Virus record (IMG/VR): IMGVR_UViG_3300030099_007681
Span: 1 to 52,985 of that record
Source: a virus
Reading direction: 5' to 3' (one strand)
DNA: 52,985 nucleotides
The translations under genes were made by a program, and so were the position numbers. This document shows, in pieces, positions 33,031 to 42,081 of the stretch; the stretch's first letter is position 1; the number at the start of each line of letters is the position of its first letter. The notes under the pieces are model-generated. The model did not search any database, was not told the origin of the DNA, and worked only from the letters and a program-made list of their open reading frames with translations.

Positions 33031-36000
33031 TGTCTAATGGTATAACTCAAGATATTTTAAACGATCCAAAACGTTTACAAGAATATTACGAAGAAAAATT
33101 CAAAGATAATCCGTTTATTAAGGATAATTATCGCAAAGAATGGAAGCAACAAAATGTCGCAAATATAACTTCCAAAAAATGTGGGCTTATTTATGGCACC
33201 TGGACATCAACTAATGGAGCTATGGCCGGTTACAAAGCTATAGATGGTTTGGGCTCTGAAGCTCCACCGATACCGCCAAATAACTTTGGACGTCGCCGCG
33301 GCGAGCCAGCGGCAAAAAGCTGGGCGGACTATTTCAGTGGTGAAATTAGAGTTCAAAGTCAAAAAAACCGTGAGTTGTTAAACCTTGAGGCTCGCGAGCC
33401 GGGCCGAAACGCTGTCAAAAGAGTTATAAACGATGAATTATATGCACCAAAGGCTCAAAATTTAATTTTTGAATCTGCATGTGGTAAAAATTTGAAAGAT
33501 TTAGAAGTACTACTTGATTATAAATTTAACGAAGAAAAGAAGAAATCTTTGGGTTCCACTCTCCAAGGAGATGTAGACAGTATAGGCGCGCAGTCAAAAA
33601 AAGAAACACTCGCATGTGCAAGAAGACTTGCAGAATATAGAACAAGTCTTGAGCAGGCTCTAAATTTATTTTGGACAAGCGCAAAAAGACCCGATGTTGG
33701 TTTATTTAATGATTATGATTCTGATCAACTCAGAGGTATGGTGCCTTCACCACCAGCCAGAGTAAAACCAGCTGCTCCAACCCTAAATAAAGCTCAGGTG
33801 GCTTCCGAAAGTGTATTTGGTGCCGGGGAAGTTGCTGATGCGGTCGCCGATGAAGAAATATCATCTACTCCATCTTTTGTAAACCCACAAGATAACCCAC
33901 TTTTTATTCCACAAGTGACAGATCCACAAGCAATGTTTAAAGATGCAATTGGTGATGCAGTATCTGTGGAAATTGCGTCTTCATTACCATCTTGGGTCGT
34001 GTTTTCCCCAACTGGAATACCCACAACAAATGGCGCACCTCTTGCTTCCGCGCCCACAAGTTATAAATTTAGATGGGATTTTTTGTTAATTGATCAAAAC
34101 GCGAGAAACTCACTTAAAAACCCTGAATGGTACAAAGATTTAGCTGCCTCACCAAGTGTAAAAACAGTCAGTATGATGCCTACATTATTTGCATCTCTTT
34201 GTGTTGGAATTCACAATGCTATAGAATATGTGTTGTTGCCTGCACTTCCAAACGCTGCACAAGTTGATGCTTATCAAGGCGGCGCCGATGGCTCCGATAT
34301 ACAACTATATAATCAAGCGCAATCTATCTTAAGGGCCATGGATGGCGGAGACCAGAACGCCTTTCCGCTGCAGCCACCTATAGGAGAAGATGAAAGTTAT
34401 GATTCTGTTATTAACTACGCCCAAGAATCAATTGGCAAGCTTGACAATAGTCAAATTAAAACATGGCTCGGTCGCGACTCACTAACAACTTTAAAAAACT
34501 TTTTAAATGCTATAAAAGAAGATGCAAAATGCATTAAAAAAGAAAAAGACGAACTTGATAAAAACTTAGACAACATAAAGGAGGCGGTGCCAGAAGCAGC
34601 TAAAGAAGTATTAAACGAAGACGACGCGAAGGACGTCGCCACCGATTCAGCAGCTGTCATTGATAGCTTTGACATTGACAATATTGGCTTTACAAGTCCA
34701 ACTGATAAAAAACTTTTTAAAGAACAATGTTTCCTTTTGGCATTTGCTGCAAAAATTGCATCTTATAAAAACAACACACTTGACTACTCAATTGGTACCA
34801 CACCGGCACATCCTGCGGGAGTACATAAGCGATTACCATATGAAAATTTATCACAATTTGGGATTAGACAAACAGAGTTTGCAGCTAAAAAAGACTTTAA
34901 TGCTTCCATTCAAATGAGTGGCGATCCTTTTGGGTTCATCAATAAGCTAACGCAAAGCCCTAATTATTCAGATTTACTAGACATAGGACACGACCAGCTT
35001 TCGTCGTTGCAACCAAAAATAAGACTGTTCAAGGTTGTTTATAATGATAACCAGCTTAATCGTAGCGGCCAATTTGTAAATTCTGAAAAAGAAAGAGAAA
35101 TTGAAATTGCTTTTAATTCTGTATTTTCAAAAAGCGAGCTAGACGAGATATACATCGGCAGTAAAGCAAGATCCGCTGGTATTGGTTTAAAAAGTTTTGA
35201 GTTTACTTACGATGGCAACAATCCTTTTTCATATAAAAAGAGTATTAAAGCAAAACTTGTTTTGCACGCCGCTTCATTTCAAGAGTTTTTTGTTCCAAGA
35301 ACAGGAAAGTTTAGAGACTATGAGGGTTCCGAATTATTGTTAGGCGGCAAAGAATCTTATCGATATATTGATTTAGCGCTAAAAACATTTACCACATTTA
35401 ATAAGCTTAATACCGTTTCAGCCCAGTATGCAAAATTAAGAGATCAAAATTCAAACTTAGCTAAATTAAATTTTAGGTTAAAGGCAGTAGTCGGCTGGTC
35501 AGTACCGCCAGGAAATATTCCTGGAATTGATCCAGAACAAAAAAAACGTTTAGTTAGAGCAATTTCTAACTCGTTTGTTACACTAAATTTAACACCTACA
35601 ATACACAATTTTAATTTTGAACAAGATGGCTCGGTTACCTTAGAGATTGATTACTTAGCATATATTGATGATTTTTTTGATGATCGGGGATTTAATGTTT
35701 TTGCTGATCCGTCTGGTGTTGTTGGCTGGCAAAGAGAACTGAGAAAACTTAAGATGAAGCGCTTACGCTCCGCGTGTAAGTCTGCCGAAGGGATTCAAGA
35801 ATTAAATGAAAAATATAAGGATACTGTGCAAAAAGAAATTAATGATTCACTTAGCTCATTAATAAGTTCTTTAATTAACAATAATAAAATTTATTATATT
35901 AATTTGAATTATGCAAAAATACAAGATTTTATTGCTAGTGGCCCATATCAAAATTATGAAAATTATGTTATTAAAAATGCTAGAGGCGACATTATTGTTA

Positions 36001-37538
36001 GCGATGATGAAAAAGATGAAATTGTTGCAAAACAAATTAATTCTGCGCTAGAATCTTACAAAGCGCAAAGAGAAGAGTATAATAATGCAGGTGGTTCCGC
36101 TGAAGAACCACCGAACCTTGGTGCCGCGCTATACGCAGCGTCACCACAGAGCAATGAACTCAGCTTTTTTTATCTAGGTGATTTAATAGATATAGTTTTA
36201 GAAAACATACAAAAAGAGCAGGCTGTTCTTATTTCACAATTTGAAAGCGAACAAAACAAAGAACAATTCACTTTCCCAAAAAAATCAGCAATTGCAAATC
36301 TGGGATTAACAAATGCTTTAAAGTCTGAAGGCGAAGATGGAAACAAAGACAAAATTTCTATTGTTGACTGGAACGAAAGACGAATTGAATTAGAAAAATT
36401 TGCAAGAAATTTAAAAAGAATGAGAATTCTTCTTGGGCCTGTAGAATTAGTCCACCACAAAAAACAAGCAGAGGGTAATATTAGTGAATTTGTAAACTTT
36501 GGGGATGTTCCTATATCGGTTAAGTATTTTATGGAGTGGATTTCTGGTAAAGTACTATCAAAAGACGAAGTATTTTACGCACTCCCGGTTTTCATCACAC
36601 AGCTCATGAACAATTTAGTTTCTAAATTTTTAAATAATAACAATTGCTTCTTTTTTGACATTAAACAAAAAGTAAGAGTCAACCAATGTTCACTAACAAC
36701 ATTCAGTCCTCCCGAATATGGCGGAAAAGATGAATTAACAAATCTATTGGTTTCGCCTATTATAGCGTCCAAAGCAAAATTAATGAAAAAATTTAATAGG
36801 GCCGGTAGTCCGACCAGATTGAATTTGTCTGATTCATCTGTTCTGCATCATCGTGGCCTTAATGCTGATGGTACTATTGCAAATCCTAATTTATTAAGAC
36901 CGATTCTTAATGTTTCTGGCCGCGCAAATGAAGAAAATATAAACTACCCAATTTTAAATAATGAAATTAATTATATGGTTTTTTTCGCAGGTCAGGTTTC
37001 TAAGCCCAGTGAATATCCTGTTGATAAAGAAGAGAATAGAAGGAATGGCATATTTCATTATCTTCTTGGCAGGGACCGCGGCTTAATAAAAGAAATTAAC
37101 TTACAAAAAACTACTTCTAAAGGATTAGCTGAAGTTAGATTTGAGCAAGATGGATATGATGGGTTAAAACAATTGAGAGTTATTTATGATTTAGATGTGA
37201 CAACATATGCTAATGTAAATACATTTCCTGGTACGTATATATATGTGCCAGCCGCCGGCTTTGATCCTGCAATGTCTACAAACCTTATAACCACAACTGA
37301 TGGTGATGGAAATTTAATGCCTCTTCGTATGGAAGAACTAGGTATAGGTGGTTACTATATGATTATTCGCTCAACACATAAATTTGGAATTGGCGAGGCA
37401 ACAACTGAAATATCCGCTAAATGGATTGCAGGGCTTGCTAGCGACTACCCGATAGCAGAGGGCGAAAATTCTGATCCTTCTGAGGTAGGTTGTGCCGAGG
37501 CGATCAATACAAGAAAAGAAAAAATGAGTAGTTCGTGA
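33030..37538 (+). CDS. Giant baseplate/virion structural protein
   Basis: A 1502-residue protein, the longest in the window, coupled to the gp53-like gene by TAATG. The N-terminal 500 residues are mixed with an acidic, Pro/Ala-rich linker. Residues about 700-900 include ARSAGIGLKSFEFTYDGNNP, then SYKKSIKAKLVLHAASFQEF, a phrase I recall from large baseplate proteins of marine phages. The C-terminal 100 residues (GTYIYVPAAGFDPA, MEELGIGGYYMIIRSTHKFG, then IGEATTEISAKWIAG) resemble the end of hub proteins where beta-barrels meet. It could combine hub and wedge functions separate in T4. No lysozyme motif is present. Structural role well supported, exact role not. Confidence 0.6.
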   Translation: MSNGITQDILNDPKRLQEYYEEKFKDNPFIKDNYRKEWKQQNVANITSKKCGLIYGTWTSTNGAMAGYKAIDGLGSEAPPIPPNNFGRRRGEPAAKSWADYFSGEIRVQSQKNRELLNLEAREPGRNAVKRVINDELYAPKAQNLIFESACGKNLKDLEVLLDYKFNEEKKKSLGSTLQGDVDSIGAQSKKETLACARRLAEYRTSLEQALNLFWTSAKRPDVGLFNDYDSDQLRGMVPSPPARVKPAAPTLNKAQVASESVFGAGEVADAVADEEISSTPSFVNPQDNPLFIPQVTDPQAMFKDAIGDAVSVEIASSLPSWVVFSPTGIPTTNGAPLASAPTSYKFRWDFLLIDQNARNSLKNPEWYKDLAASPSVKTVSMMPTLFASLCVGIHNAIEYVLLPALPNAAQVDAYQGGADGSDIQLYNQAQSILRAMDGGDQNAFPLQPPIGEDESYDSVINYAQESIGKLDNSQIKTWLGRDSLTTLKNFLNAIKEDAKCIKKEKDELDKNLDNIKEAVPEAAKEVLNEDDAKDVATDSAAVIDSFDIDNIGFTSPTDKKLFKEQCFLLAFAAKIASYKNNTLDYSIGTTPAHPAGVHKRLPYENLSQFGIRQTEFAAKKDFNASIQMSGDPFGFINKLTQSPNYSDLLDIGHDQLSSLQPKIRLFKVVYNDNQLNRSGQFVNSEKEREIEIAFNSVFSKSELDEIYIGSKARSAGIGLKSFEFTYDGNNPFSYKKSIKAKLVLHAASFQEFFVPRTGKFRDYEGSELLLGGKESYRYIDLALKTFTTFNKLNTVSAQYAKLRDQNSNLAKLNFRLKAVVGWSVPPGNIPGIDPEQKKRLVRAISNSFVTLNLTPTIHNFNFEQDGSVTLEIDYLAYIDDFFDDRGFNVFADPSGVVGWQRELRKLKMKRLRSACKSAEGIQELNEKYKDTVQKEINDSLSSLISSLINNNKIYYINLNYAKIQDFIASGPYQNYENYVIKNARGDIIVSDDEKDEIVAKQINSALESYKAQREEYNNAGGSAEEPPNLGAALYAASPQSNELSFFYLGDLIDIVLENIQKEQAVLISQFESEQNKEQFTFPKKSAIANLGLTNALKSEGEDGNKDKISIVDWNERRIELEKFARNLKRMRILLGPVELVHHKKQAEGNISEFVNFGDVPISVKYFMEWISGKVLSKDEVFYALPVFITQLMNNLVSKFLNNNNCFFFDIKQKVRVNQCSLTTFSPPEYGGKDELTNLLVSPIIASKAKLMKKFNRAGSPTRLNLSDSSVLHHRGLNADGTIANPNLLRPILNVSGRANEENINYPILNNEINYMVFFAGQVSKPSEYPVDKEENRRNGIFHYLLGRDRGLIKEINLQKTTSKGLAEVRFEQDGYDGLKQLRVIYDLDVTTYANVNTFPGTYIYVPAAGFDPAMSTNLITTTDGDGNLMPLRMEELGIGGYYMIIRSTHKFGIGEATTEISAKWIAGLASDYPIAEGENSDPSEVGCAEAINTRKEKMSSS

Positions 37539-37539
37539 T

Positions 37540-38805
37540 ATGTCAAAATATTTAGTTGAAGAAAACTCTGAATCATCAATTCTACTTTTTAACAAAAGAA
37601 GACTATATCGGTCCATTTTGAGAGGACAAAACCATAATAATATTATACAAATGGACGTGGCAGAAAAAATATTATACGGTAGAATTGATTCAAACTTTTT
37701 ACCCTTAATCGTAACCAAAGCAAATCTAACAAGGTTACAAAGTTTTGATAATGAATTTGATCCTCCAAAAGCATTAAATTTTGTTGCGGACCTGTTTGCC
37801 GAAGTTGTTACACAATTTAAAAAATGCACCCAGATTGGAAATATTAGGCAAAATGATACCTACTTAAGTAATTTAAAAGCGTACAAAGCTTACGTGGACC
37901 CAATTGAGGAATATCAGCAATACATACAAACATACTCCGACTCAATTGCTGGTATGTTTATTGCTGACAATATTAAGGTCACAAACTTTGATGAGTTCAA
38001 AGAGGCTATACTGCCAGTCTTAAAAACTGCAGCTAGTTTTGAGCCCATAACATTTACTGGATTTTTAAAAAGTAAAAATTGTTCTGTCTTATCTACAGGA
38101 CTGGCGATTGAGATTGCAGATTCTGATTATATCAATGATAATGAAAAATTTGAAAGCTTTATTCAAAGTGAAAACTGGGAATTTTTTGTTAACACTTGCG
38201 ATTCGTATGGATTTATGGTAGATTTAAATGTTCCCTGGAGAATGATTATTGACCTTAATTCAACAGCAGCAATTGAAGCAGCTTCAAGATATATTGATGT
38301 TGCGACAGCAGATCAAACCTTATTTTATTATTACCAAAATTCATCAAGGGTAAATTATTCATTTTTTAAAAAAACATTGCTTGATCTTTATATGAATATA
38401 AGAAAAAACTATGCGCAAATATTTGAGTGCCAGGTAAGTAGAAAGCTTGTTCCGTCAGTCATTTCTGCACAAGCGTATACACTTGAGCAATTAACAAAAA
38501 AATATGATGAACAATATTTTATAGATTTTTATACAAGATTAAGATTGTTTGAAGAAAGGCGCGAATTGGACTCTGAAAAAATTAACAAAATTGTTGATGA
38601 TCAAATAAGTTTTTTTAATAGTAATGGAGACTACGAGCGTCTTTTTGTATATTTAGAGTCTCAAATCAATAAAACATTTGACAAAGAAGGCTCATTGGGA
38701 TATTATAACAATCTGTATAGAAAACGCAAGATTGAAAAATTTAATTTAGGCGAAATAAATATTCTAACAACTACAGAAGGTGGAGATGATTTTTCAGGCT
38801 ATTGA
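37540..38805 (+). CDS. Conserved virion structural protein, unassigned
   Basis: A 421-residue protein starting one base after the giant baseplate gene and ending inside the polymerase gene. It is rich in aromatic and Asn residues, with CDSYGFMVDLNVPWRMIIDL (about residues 226-245) and LFYYYQNSSRVNYSFFKKTL (about 265-284). I recall similar unassigned proteins near baseplate genes of large marine phages. No enzyme motif or signal is seen. It is the last gene of the virion module, and its 20-base overlap with the polymerase gene means the structural and replication modules meet without an intergenic space. Confidence 0.5.
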   Translation: MSKYLVEENSESSILLFNKRRLYRSILRGQNHNNIIQMDVAEKILYGRIDSNFLPLIVTKANLTRLQSFDNEFDPPKALNFVADLFAEVVTQFKKCTQIGNIRQNDTYLSNLKAYKAYVDPIEEYQQYIQTYSDSIAGMFIADNIKVTNFDEFKEAILPVLKTAASFEPITFTGFLKSKNCSVLSTGLAIEIADSDYINDNEKFESFIQSENWEFFVNTCDSYGFMVDLNVPWRMIIDLNSTAAIEAASRYIDVATADQTLFYYYQNSSRVNYSFFKKTLLDLYMNIRKNYAQIFECQVSRKLVPSVISAQAYTLEQLTKKYDEQYFIDFYTRLRLFEERRELDSEKINKIVDDQISFFNSNGDYERLFVYLESQINKTFDKEGSLGYYNNLYRKRKIEKFNLGEINILTTTEGGDDFSGY

Positions 38806-39955
38806 TGACAAAAATGAATGCATCGGCATATATGCCAACGGAAAACTTGATTTTGAAAATATACCAACTGGACTTACCCGAACATGGAAATACAGCGGGT
38901 CTGTAACTGATGAGGCAATTGAATATGGTTGGCTTTACGCAGGTGGCAAAAAATTAATTGATTGTTGTCCAGATGAACTAGTGGATGAATTACAAAGCGC
39001 ACAGAAAAAAGCGCGCGCTTACATCAAATCATTTGAAATTGCAAAAATTAATTTACGTGACCATTGTATATATGATTTAATACCATATGACTTTCTCATG
39101 GAGTTTTGCGAAGTTAAAAATAAAGTCACTGAGCACGTATTTAACAATTTTAACAAACCAAATAACTATGAACACTTAAATGCTGTGCAAAAATTGCTTC
39201 ATAAAATAAAGTATCAAAATTTAAACATCGATATTAGTGATTGCAAGCACTTACTAATATCATCCGTCGTAAGAAGTAAGATACAGAGGATATCAAAGAA
39301 TAATTTTATTGACTATGATTTATTTGGCACAGTAACAGGCCGTCTTACAACAAAACAAAATTCATTCCCTGTGCTTACTATGAAAAAAGAAATTAGACAA
39401 ATTATGAAGCCAAATAACGACCTTTTTATAGCATTGGATTACAATGGCGCAGAGGTGAGAACACTGCTTGAGCTACAGAGTGTTGAACAGCCAGCCGAGG
39501 ACATTCACGAGTGGAACTGTAAACATCTTTTTGAGCAAGAGGTTACAAGAGATGAGTGTAAGGTAAGATTTTTTGCATGGCTATATGATCCTGAATCAAC
39601 TGACATTAATACAAGATTATATAACCGTGAAAATCTTTTAGAAACGTGGTATGATGGCACGCATATTAGTACTCCATATGGCCGGCGCATTAAAGTAGAA
39701 AAAAGAAAAGCATTCAATTATTTAATTCAAAGTACAACTGCGGATCGTGTTTTAGAAAAAGCTGTTAAAATTGATAAATTGCTGGAAGGCCACAAAAGTT
39801 ACATATCTCATATAATTCATGATGAAATTGTTTTAGATTATTCTGATGAAGATCGTGGGTTAATTCCTTTAATAAAAAATATATTCGAAGATGGATTCTT
39901 GTCTTCGGTAAGTGCTGGAAAAAATGGGTTTGAACTAAAAGAGATAAAAATATGA
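38786..39955 (+). CDS. polA: Short family A DNA polymerase lacking a 3'-5' exonuclease domain
   Basis: A 389-residue polymerase. The frame could begin at GTG 38780, but ATG 38786 has AGAAGG five bases upstream. Palm and finger motifs are in order: DLFGTVTGRLTT (about 178-189), motif A FIALDYNGAEVRTLLEL (D218), DIHEWN (about 239-244), motif B R255-x3-K259-x7-Y267 (TRDECKVRFFAWLYDP), then AFNYLIQSTTAD (about 309-320) and motif C HIIHDEIVLDY (H345, D346). The fingers-palm connection is much shorter than in Pol I. The first 170 residues show no exonuclease motifs. It could replicate or repair DNA with separately encoded proofreading. T4-type phages normally use a family B polymerase. Confidence 0.88.
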   Translation: MIFQAIDDKNECIGIYANGKLDFENIPTGLTRTWKYSGSVTDEAIEYGWLYAGGKKLIDCCPDELVDELQSAQKKARAYIKSFEIAKINLRDHCIYDLIPYDFLMEFCEVKNKVTEHVFNNFNKPNNYEHLNAVQKLLHKIKYQNLNIDISDCKHLLISSVVRSKIQRISKNNFIDYDLFGTVTGRLTTKQNSFPVLTMKKEIRQIMKPNNDLFIALDYNGAEVRTLLELQSVEQPAEDIHEWNCKHLFEQEVTRDECKVRFFAWLYDPESTDINTRLYNRENLLETWYDGTHISTPYGRRIKVEKRKAFNYLIQSTTADRVLEKAVKIDKLLEGHKSYISHIIHDEIVLDYSDEDRGLIPLIKNIFEDGFLSSVSAGKNGFELKEIKI

Positions 39956-40815
39956 TTTCTATTATTGGATTAGGAAACGCTGCTTCAGCGATAGCAGAAC
40001 TGTTCTCAGAAATTAAGCAATACAAAATTTACAAACTTAATTCAAAAATTGAAAAAAATACTAAGTATAACTTTAAATTAAAAAATTTTGATAAGCCGGA
40101 AGATTATGAAAAAAATATTCCCAGATTAGGTAAGTTTTTTAGTACTATTGATAATAATGTACAGTTTATTGTTATGGGGGGCTCCTACAGTTCTAACTAC
40201 ACTTTAGGAATTTTAGAACAAATAAAAGATAAGCCCATAGACTTAATTTATATTCAGCCAGACACCGAATTACTAACGGGCAATCCTGTATTAATAGAAA
40301 ACACAACATTTGGAGTGCTTCAGGAGTATGCTAGGTCAGGATTGATAAACTCAATTACTTTAATTTCTAATCTTGCAATTGAAGAGTCTCTTGGAGACAT
40401 TAACATTAAAAACTATTATAATTCGCTAAACAACTTCATTTTTTCTGCAGTTCATCATTTAAATTATTTTGTACATTCAGAGCCAGAAATTGGACAGGTC
40501 TCACGTCCTGCTGATATTAATCGAATTCGTGCCATAGCTGGTCTTAATATGAAAAATCTTGAAGAAAAATGGTTTTTTAATCTTGACAACCCCAGAGAGC
40601 TATGTTATTATTTAGCTATAAATACAAAAAGATTGGAGACTGAAGGAGGCTTGCATAAAAAAATTGTAGATATGCTTAAACAAAAACCAAAAAATGCATT
40701 TCGCAAAATTTCTTATGCAATTTATGAAACACCTTACAATGACTTTGGGTTCTGCGTTGCCCATACTAACGTAGTACAAAACAAAAAAACTCTTGACAAG
40801 CTAGAACAAGAGTGA
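39952..40815 (+). CDS. Putative FtsZ/tubulin-superfamily protein
   Basis: A 287-residue protein coupled by ATGA to the polymerase. It starts MISIIGLGNAASAIAELF, a Rossmann-type first strand with a glycine loop like FtsZ T1. FIVMGGSYSSNYTLGILEQI (about residues 66-85) occupies the place of the GGGTGTG T4 loop. DLIYIQPDTELLTGN, then a helix ending YARSGLINSITLISNLAIEE, parallels the FtsZ T5 region, the A-x-x-G-L helix and the strand ending in I-P-N-D. SRPADINRIRAIAGL (about 183-197) lies where the T7 loop helix (N-x-D-F-A-D-V-R) is expected. The T4 and T7 loops are degenerate. Phage tubulins (PhuZ, TubZ) centre or segregate phage DNA. This is structural reasoning by eye. Confidence 0.5.
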   Translation: MISIIGLGNAASAIAELFSEIKQYKIYKLNSKIEKNTKYNFKLKNFDKPEDYEKNIPRLGKFFSTIDNNVQFIVMGGSYSSNYTLGILEQIKDKPIDLIYIQPDTELLTGNPVLIENTTFGVLQEYARSGLINSITLISNLAIEESLGDINIKNYYNSLNNFIFSAVHHLNYFVHSEPEIGQVSRPADINRIRAIAGLNMKNLEEKWFFNLDNPRELCYYLAINTKRLETEGGLHKKIVDMLKQKPKNAFRKISYAIYETPYNDFGFCVAHTNVVQNKKTLDKLEQE

Positions 40816-40821
40816 TACATT
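40793..40821 (+). promoter_or_regulatory. Sigma70-like promoter for the SSB gene
   Basis: TTGACA at 40793-40798 and TACATT at 40816-40821 with a 17-base spacer. It lies over the end of the tubulin-like gene, and transcription would start near 40828, about 45 bases before the SSB ATG. Confidence 0.75.
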
Positions 40822-40826
40822 AGATG

Positions 40827-40841
40827 CTGTGGAACGCACAG
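40827..40841 (+). other. Small hairpin at the 5' end of the SSB mRNA leader
   Basis: CTGTG (40827-40831), GAACG loop, CACAG (40837-40841). It would be at the extreme 5' end of the transcript from the promoter at 40793, where it could protect the mRNA from 5' decay. T4 gp32 mRNA is autoregulated through a leader structure; whether this one acts so is not shown. Confidence 0.35.
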
Positions 40842-40872
40842 TATACTTTACAAACAAATAGGAGAAAAACTA

Positions 40873-41643
40873 ATGTCAATCAATATGGAACTAATGAGAA
40901 AGAAACTTGCCACACTTCGTGGGGAGCGTGACAAGGATGAAAGCTCACCCTTTTTTAAGCCAGACGAGGGCGATACCGATATTCGTATTGTGCCCACCAA
41001 TGATGGCGACCCCTTGAAGGAAATGTTCTTCCACTATAATGTGGGCGATCACAAGGGAGGTATTCTCTGCCCTAAGCGTAATTACGGGGAGACATGCCCA
41101 ATTTGCTCATTCGCTTCTTCACTTTGGCGTGAAGGAGTTGACAACAACGATGATGAGAGTAAGAAGCTTGCTAAAAGCCTCTTTGTGCGAACCCGCTACT
41201 TCTCACCAGTCATTGTGCGAGGACGAGAAGAAGAAGGAATCAAGGTCTATGGCTACGGTAAGCAAGCCTATGAACTTCTTCTTGGATATATTCTCGATCC
41301 AGAATATGGTGATATCACAGATTCCAAGGAGGGAACCGATATCACTCTTACATACACCAAGCCAAACAAGCCTGGTGCATATCCACAAACGAGCCTCAAG
41401 ATGCGCCGTAACACATCCACCTTGCTGGAAGACGCAGAAGCGATCCCCGCCCTCCTTGATCGCATGCCTGACTTTGACGGACTTTTTGAACGTCTTAGTG
41501 CTCAGCAAGTCGGCGCTATCTTGGACGAGCAACTTTCGGGTGATAGTTCAGCCGAAAGCCGCTCTTCAGAAACAGCTAAATATGGTCCCGCCAACGGTAA
41601 GAGCAGTGTTGACCAAGCATTTGATGAACTAATGAGTAGCTAA
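40873..41643 (+). CDS. 32: Single-stranded DNA-binding protein (T4 gp32-like)
   Basis: A 256-residue ssDNA-binding protein with an AGGAG site. The N-terminal basic helix (MSINMELMRKKLATLRGERD) corresponds to the cooperative-binding arm. The OB core carries the gp32 zinc site (HKGGILCPKRNYGETCPIC: H60, C66, C75, C78), and YFSPVIV follows. The tail is serine-rich and ends with acidic FDELMSS, the typical protein-interaction end. Codons are biased towards C-ending forms, as in the capsid gene, consistent with abundance. Own promoter upstream, hairpin terminator downstream. It coordinates polymerase, helicase and UvsX at the fork. Confidence 0.9.
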   Translation: MSINMELMRKKLATLRGERDKDESSPFFKPDEGDTDIRIVPTNDGDPLKEMFFHYNVGDHKGGILCPKRNYGETCPICSFASSLWREGVDNNDDESKKLAKSLFVRTRYFSPVIVRGREEEGIKVYGYGKQAYELLLGYILDPEYGDITDSKEGTDITLTYTKPNKPGAYPQTSLKMRRNTSTLLEDAEAIPALLDRMPDFDGLFERLSAQQVGAILDEQLSGDSSAESRSSETAKYGPANGKSSVDQAFDELMSS

Positions 41644-41667
41644 TATAACTAGGCTCTTGTGAGACCG

Positions 41668-41704
41668 ATGGCAGACCGGGATAAAAAATAGTCTGCCATA
41701 TTTT
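41668..41704 (+). terminator. Hairpin terminator after SSB (CGG-TAAA loop family, copy 1)
   Basis: ATGGCAGAC (41668-41676) pairs perfectly with GTCTGCCAT (41691-41699) around CGGGATAAAAAATA, followed by ATTTT. It shares seven stem base pairs (GGCAGAC/GTCTGCC) and the loop start with the hairpin at 41989. The short T run suggests partial read-through. Confidence 0.7.
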
Positions 41705-41724
41705 ACCAATAAAGGAGAAATAGT

Positions 41725-41976
41725 ATGTTAGATTGGTTAAAGGCCGCATGGGCCAGCTGGAGAATTAGAGTAGCAGTAGTTGGAGGCACACTTGTTGTTG
41801 CAACCGCATATGGAACCTGCTCTGTGGATCCACAAGAGGTTTCAGAGGCCGAGGTAGTACCACAAGTTGAGACTGAAACTAAACAAGTTTCAGAAACTAC
41901 AACCACAGAAACTGCAACAGAAGTTTCCGCTGATACCACCGCTGAAACGACTACTGAAACAAACGCAACAGAATAA
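41725..41976 (+). CDS. Small membrane-anchored Thr/Glu-rich protein
   Basis: An 83-residue protein with AAGGAG upstream. An amphipathic aromatic start (MLDWLKAAWASWRIR) precedes one hydrophobic segment (about residues 16-31, VAVVGGTLVVATAYGTC). The remaining 50 residues are an acidic, Thr-rich, repetitive tail (ETETKQVSETTTTETATEVS and following). The cysteine after the hydrophobic stretch has no consensus lipobox (Y-G-T-C), so lipoprotein processing is unlikely. The tail could extend into the periplasm or, if inverted, the cytoplasm. The gene lies between two related hairpins, so it looks like an exchangeable cassette. Function unknown. Confidence 0.5.
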   Translation: MLDWLKAAWASWRIRVAVVGGTLVVATAYGTCSVDPQEVSEAEVVPQVETETKQVSETTTTETATEVSADTTAETTTETNATE

Positions 41977-41988
41977 GCTGCAGCCGCT

Positions 41989-42017
41989 GGCAGACCGGTG
42001 TAAAGTCTGCCGCTTTT
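41989..42017 (+). terminator. Hairpin terminator (CGG-TAAA loop family, copy 2)
   Basis: GGCAGAC (41989-41995) pairs with GTCTGCC (42005-42011) around CGGTGTAAA, followed by GCTTTTATC. The stem is identical to the inner stem of the hairpin at 41668. Confidence 0.65.
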
Positions 42018-42081
42018 ATCAACCACAAAATCGCGAACATAAGATTGTTTAGATGCGATAACAACAAATAAGGAAACAAAC

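Noticed and set aside
41811-41826. A lipobox in the 83-residue membrane protein
   Set aside because: The residue before the cysteine is Thr and the one at -3 is Tyr (Y-G-T-C), which does not fit the [LVI][ASTVI][GAS]C consensus.
42018-42081. A sigma70 promoter for the AIPR-like gene
   Set aside because: Only loose matches such as TTATCA and ATAAGA are present; spacing and sequence are too weak compared with the four clear promoters nearby.
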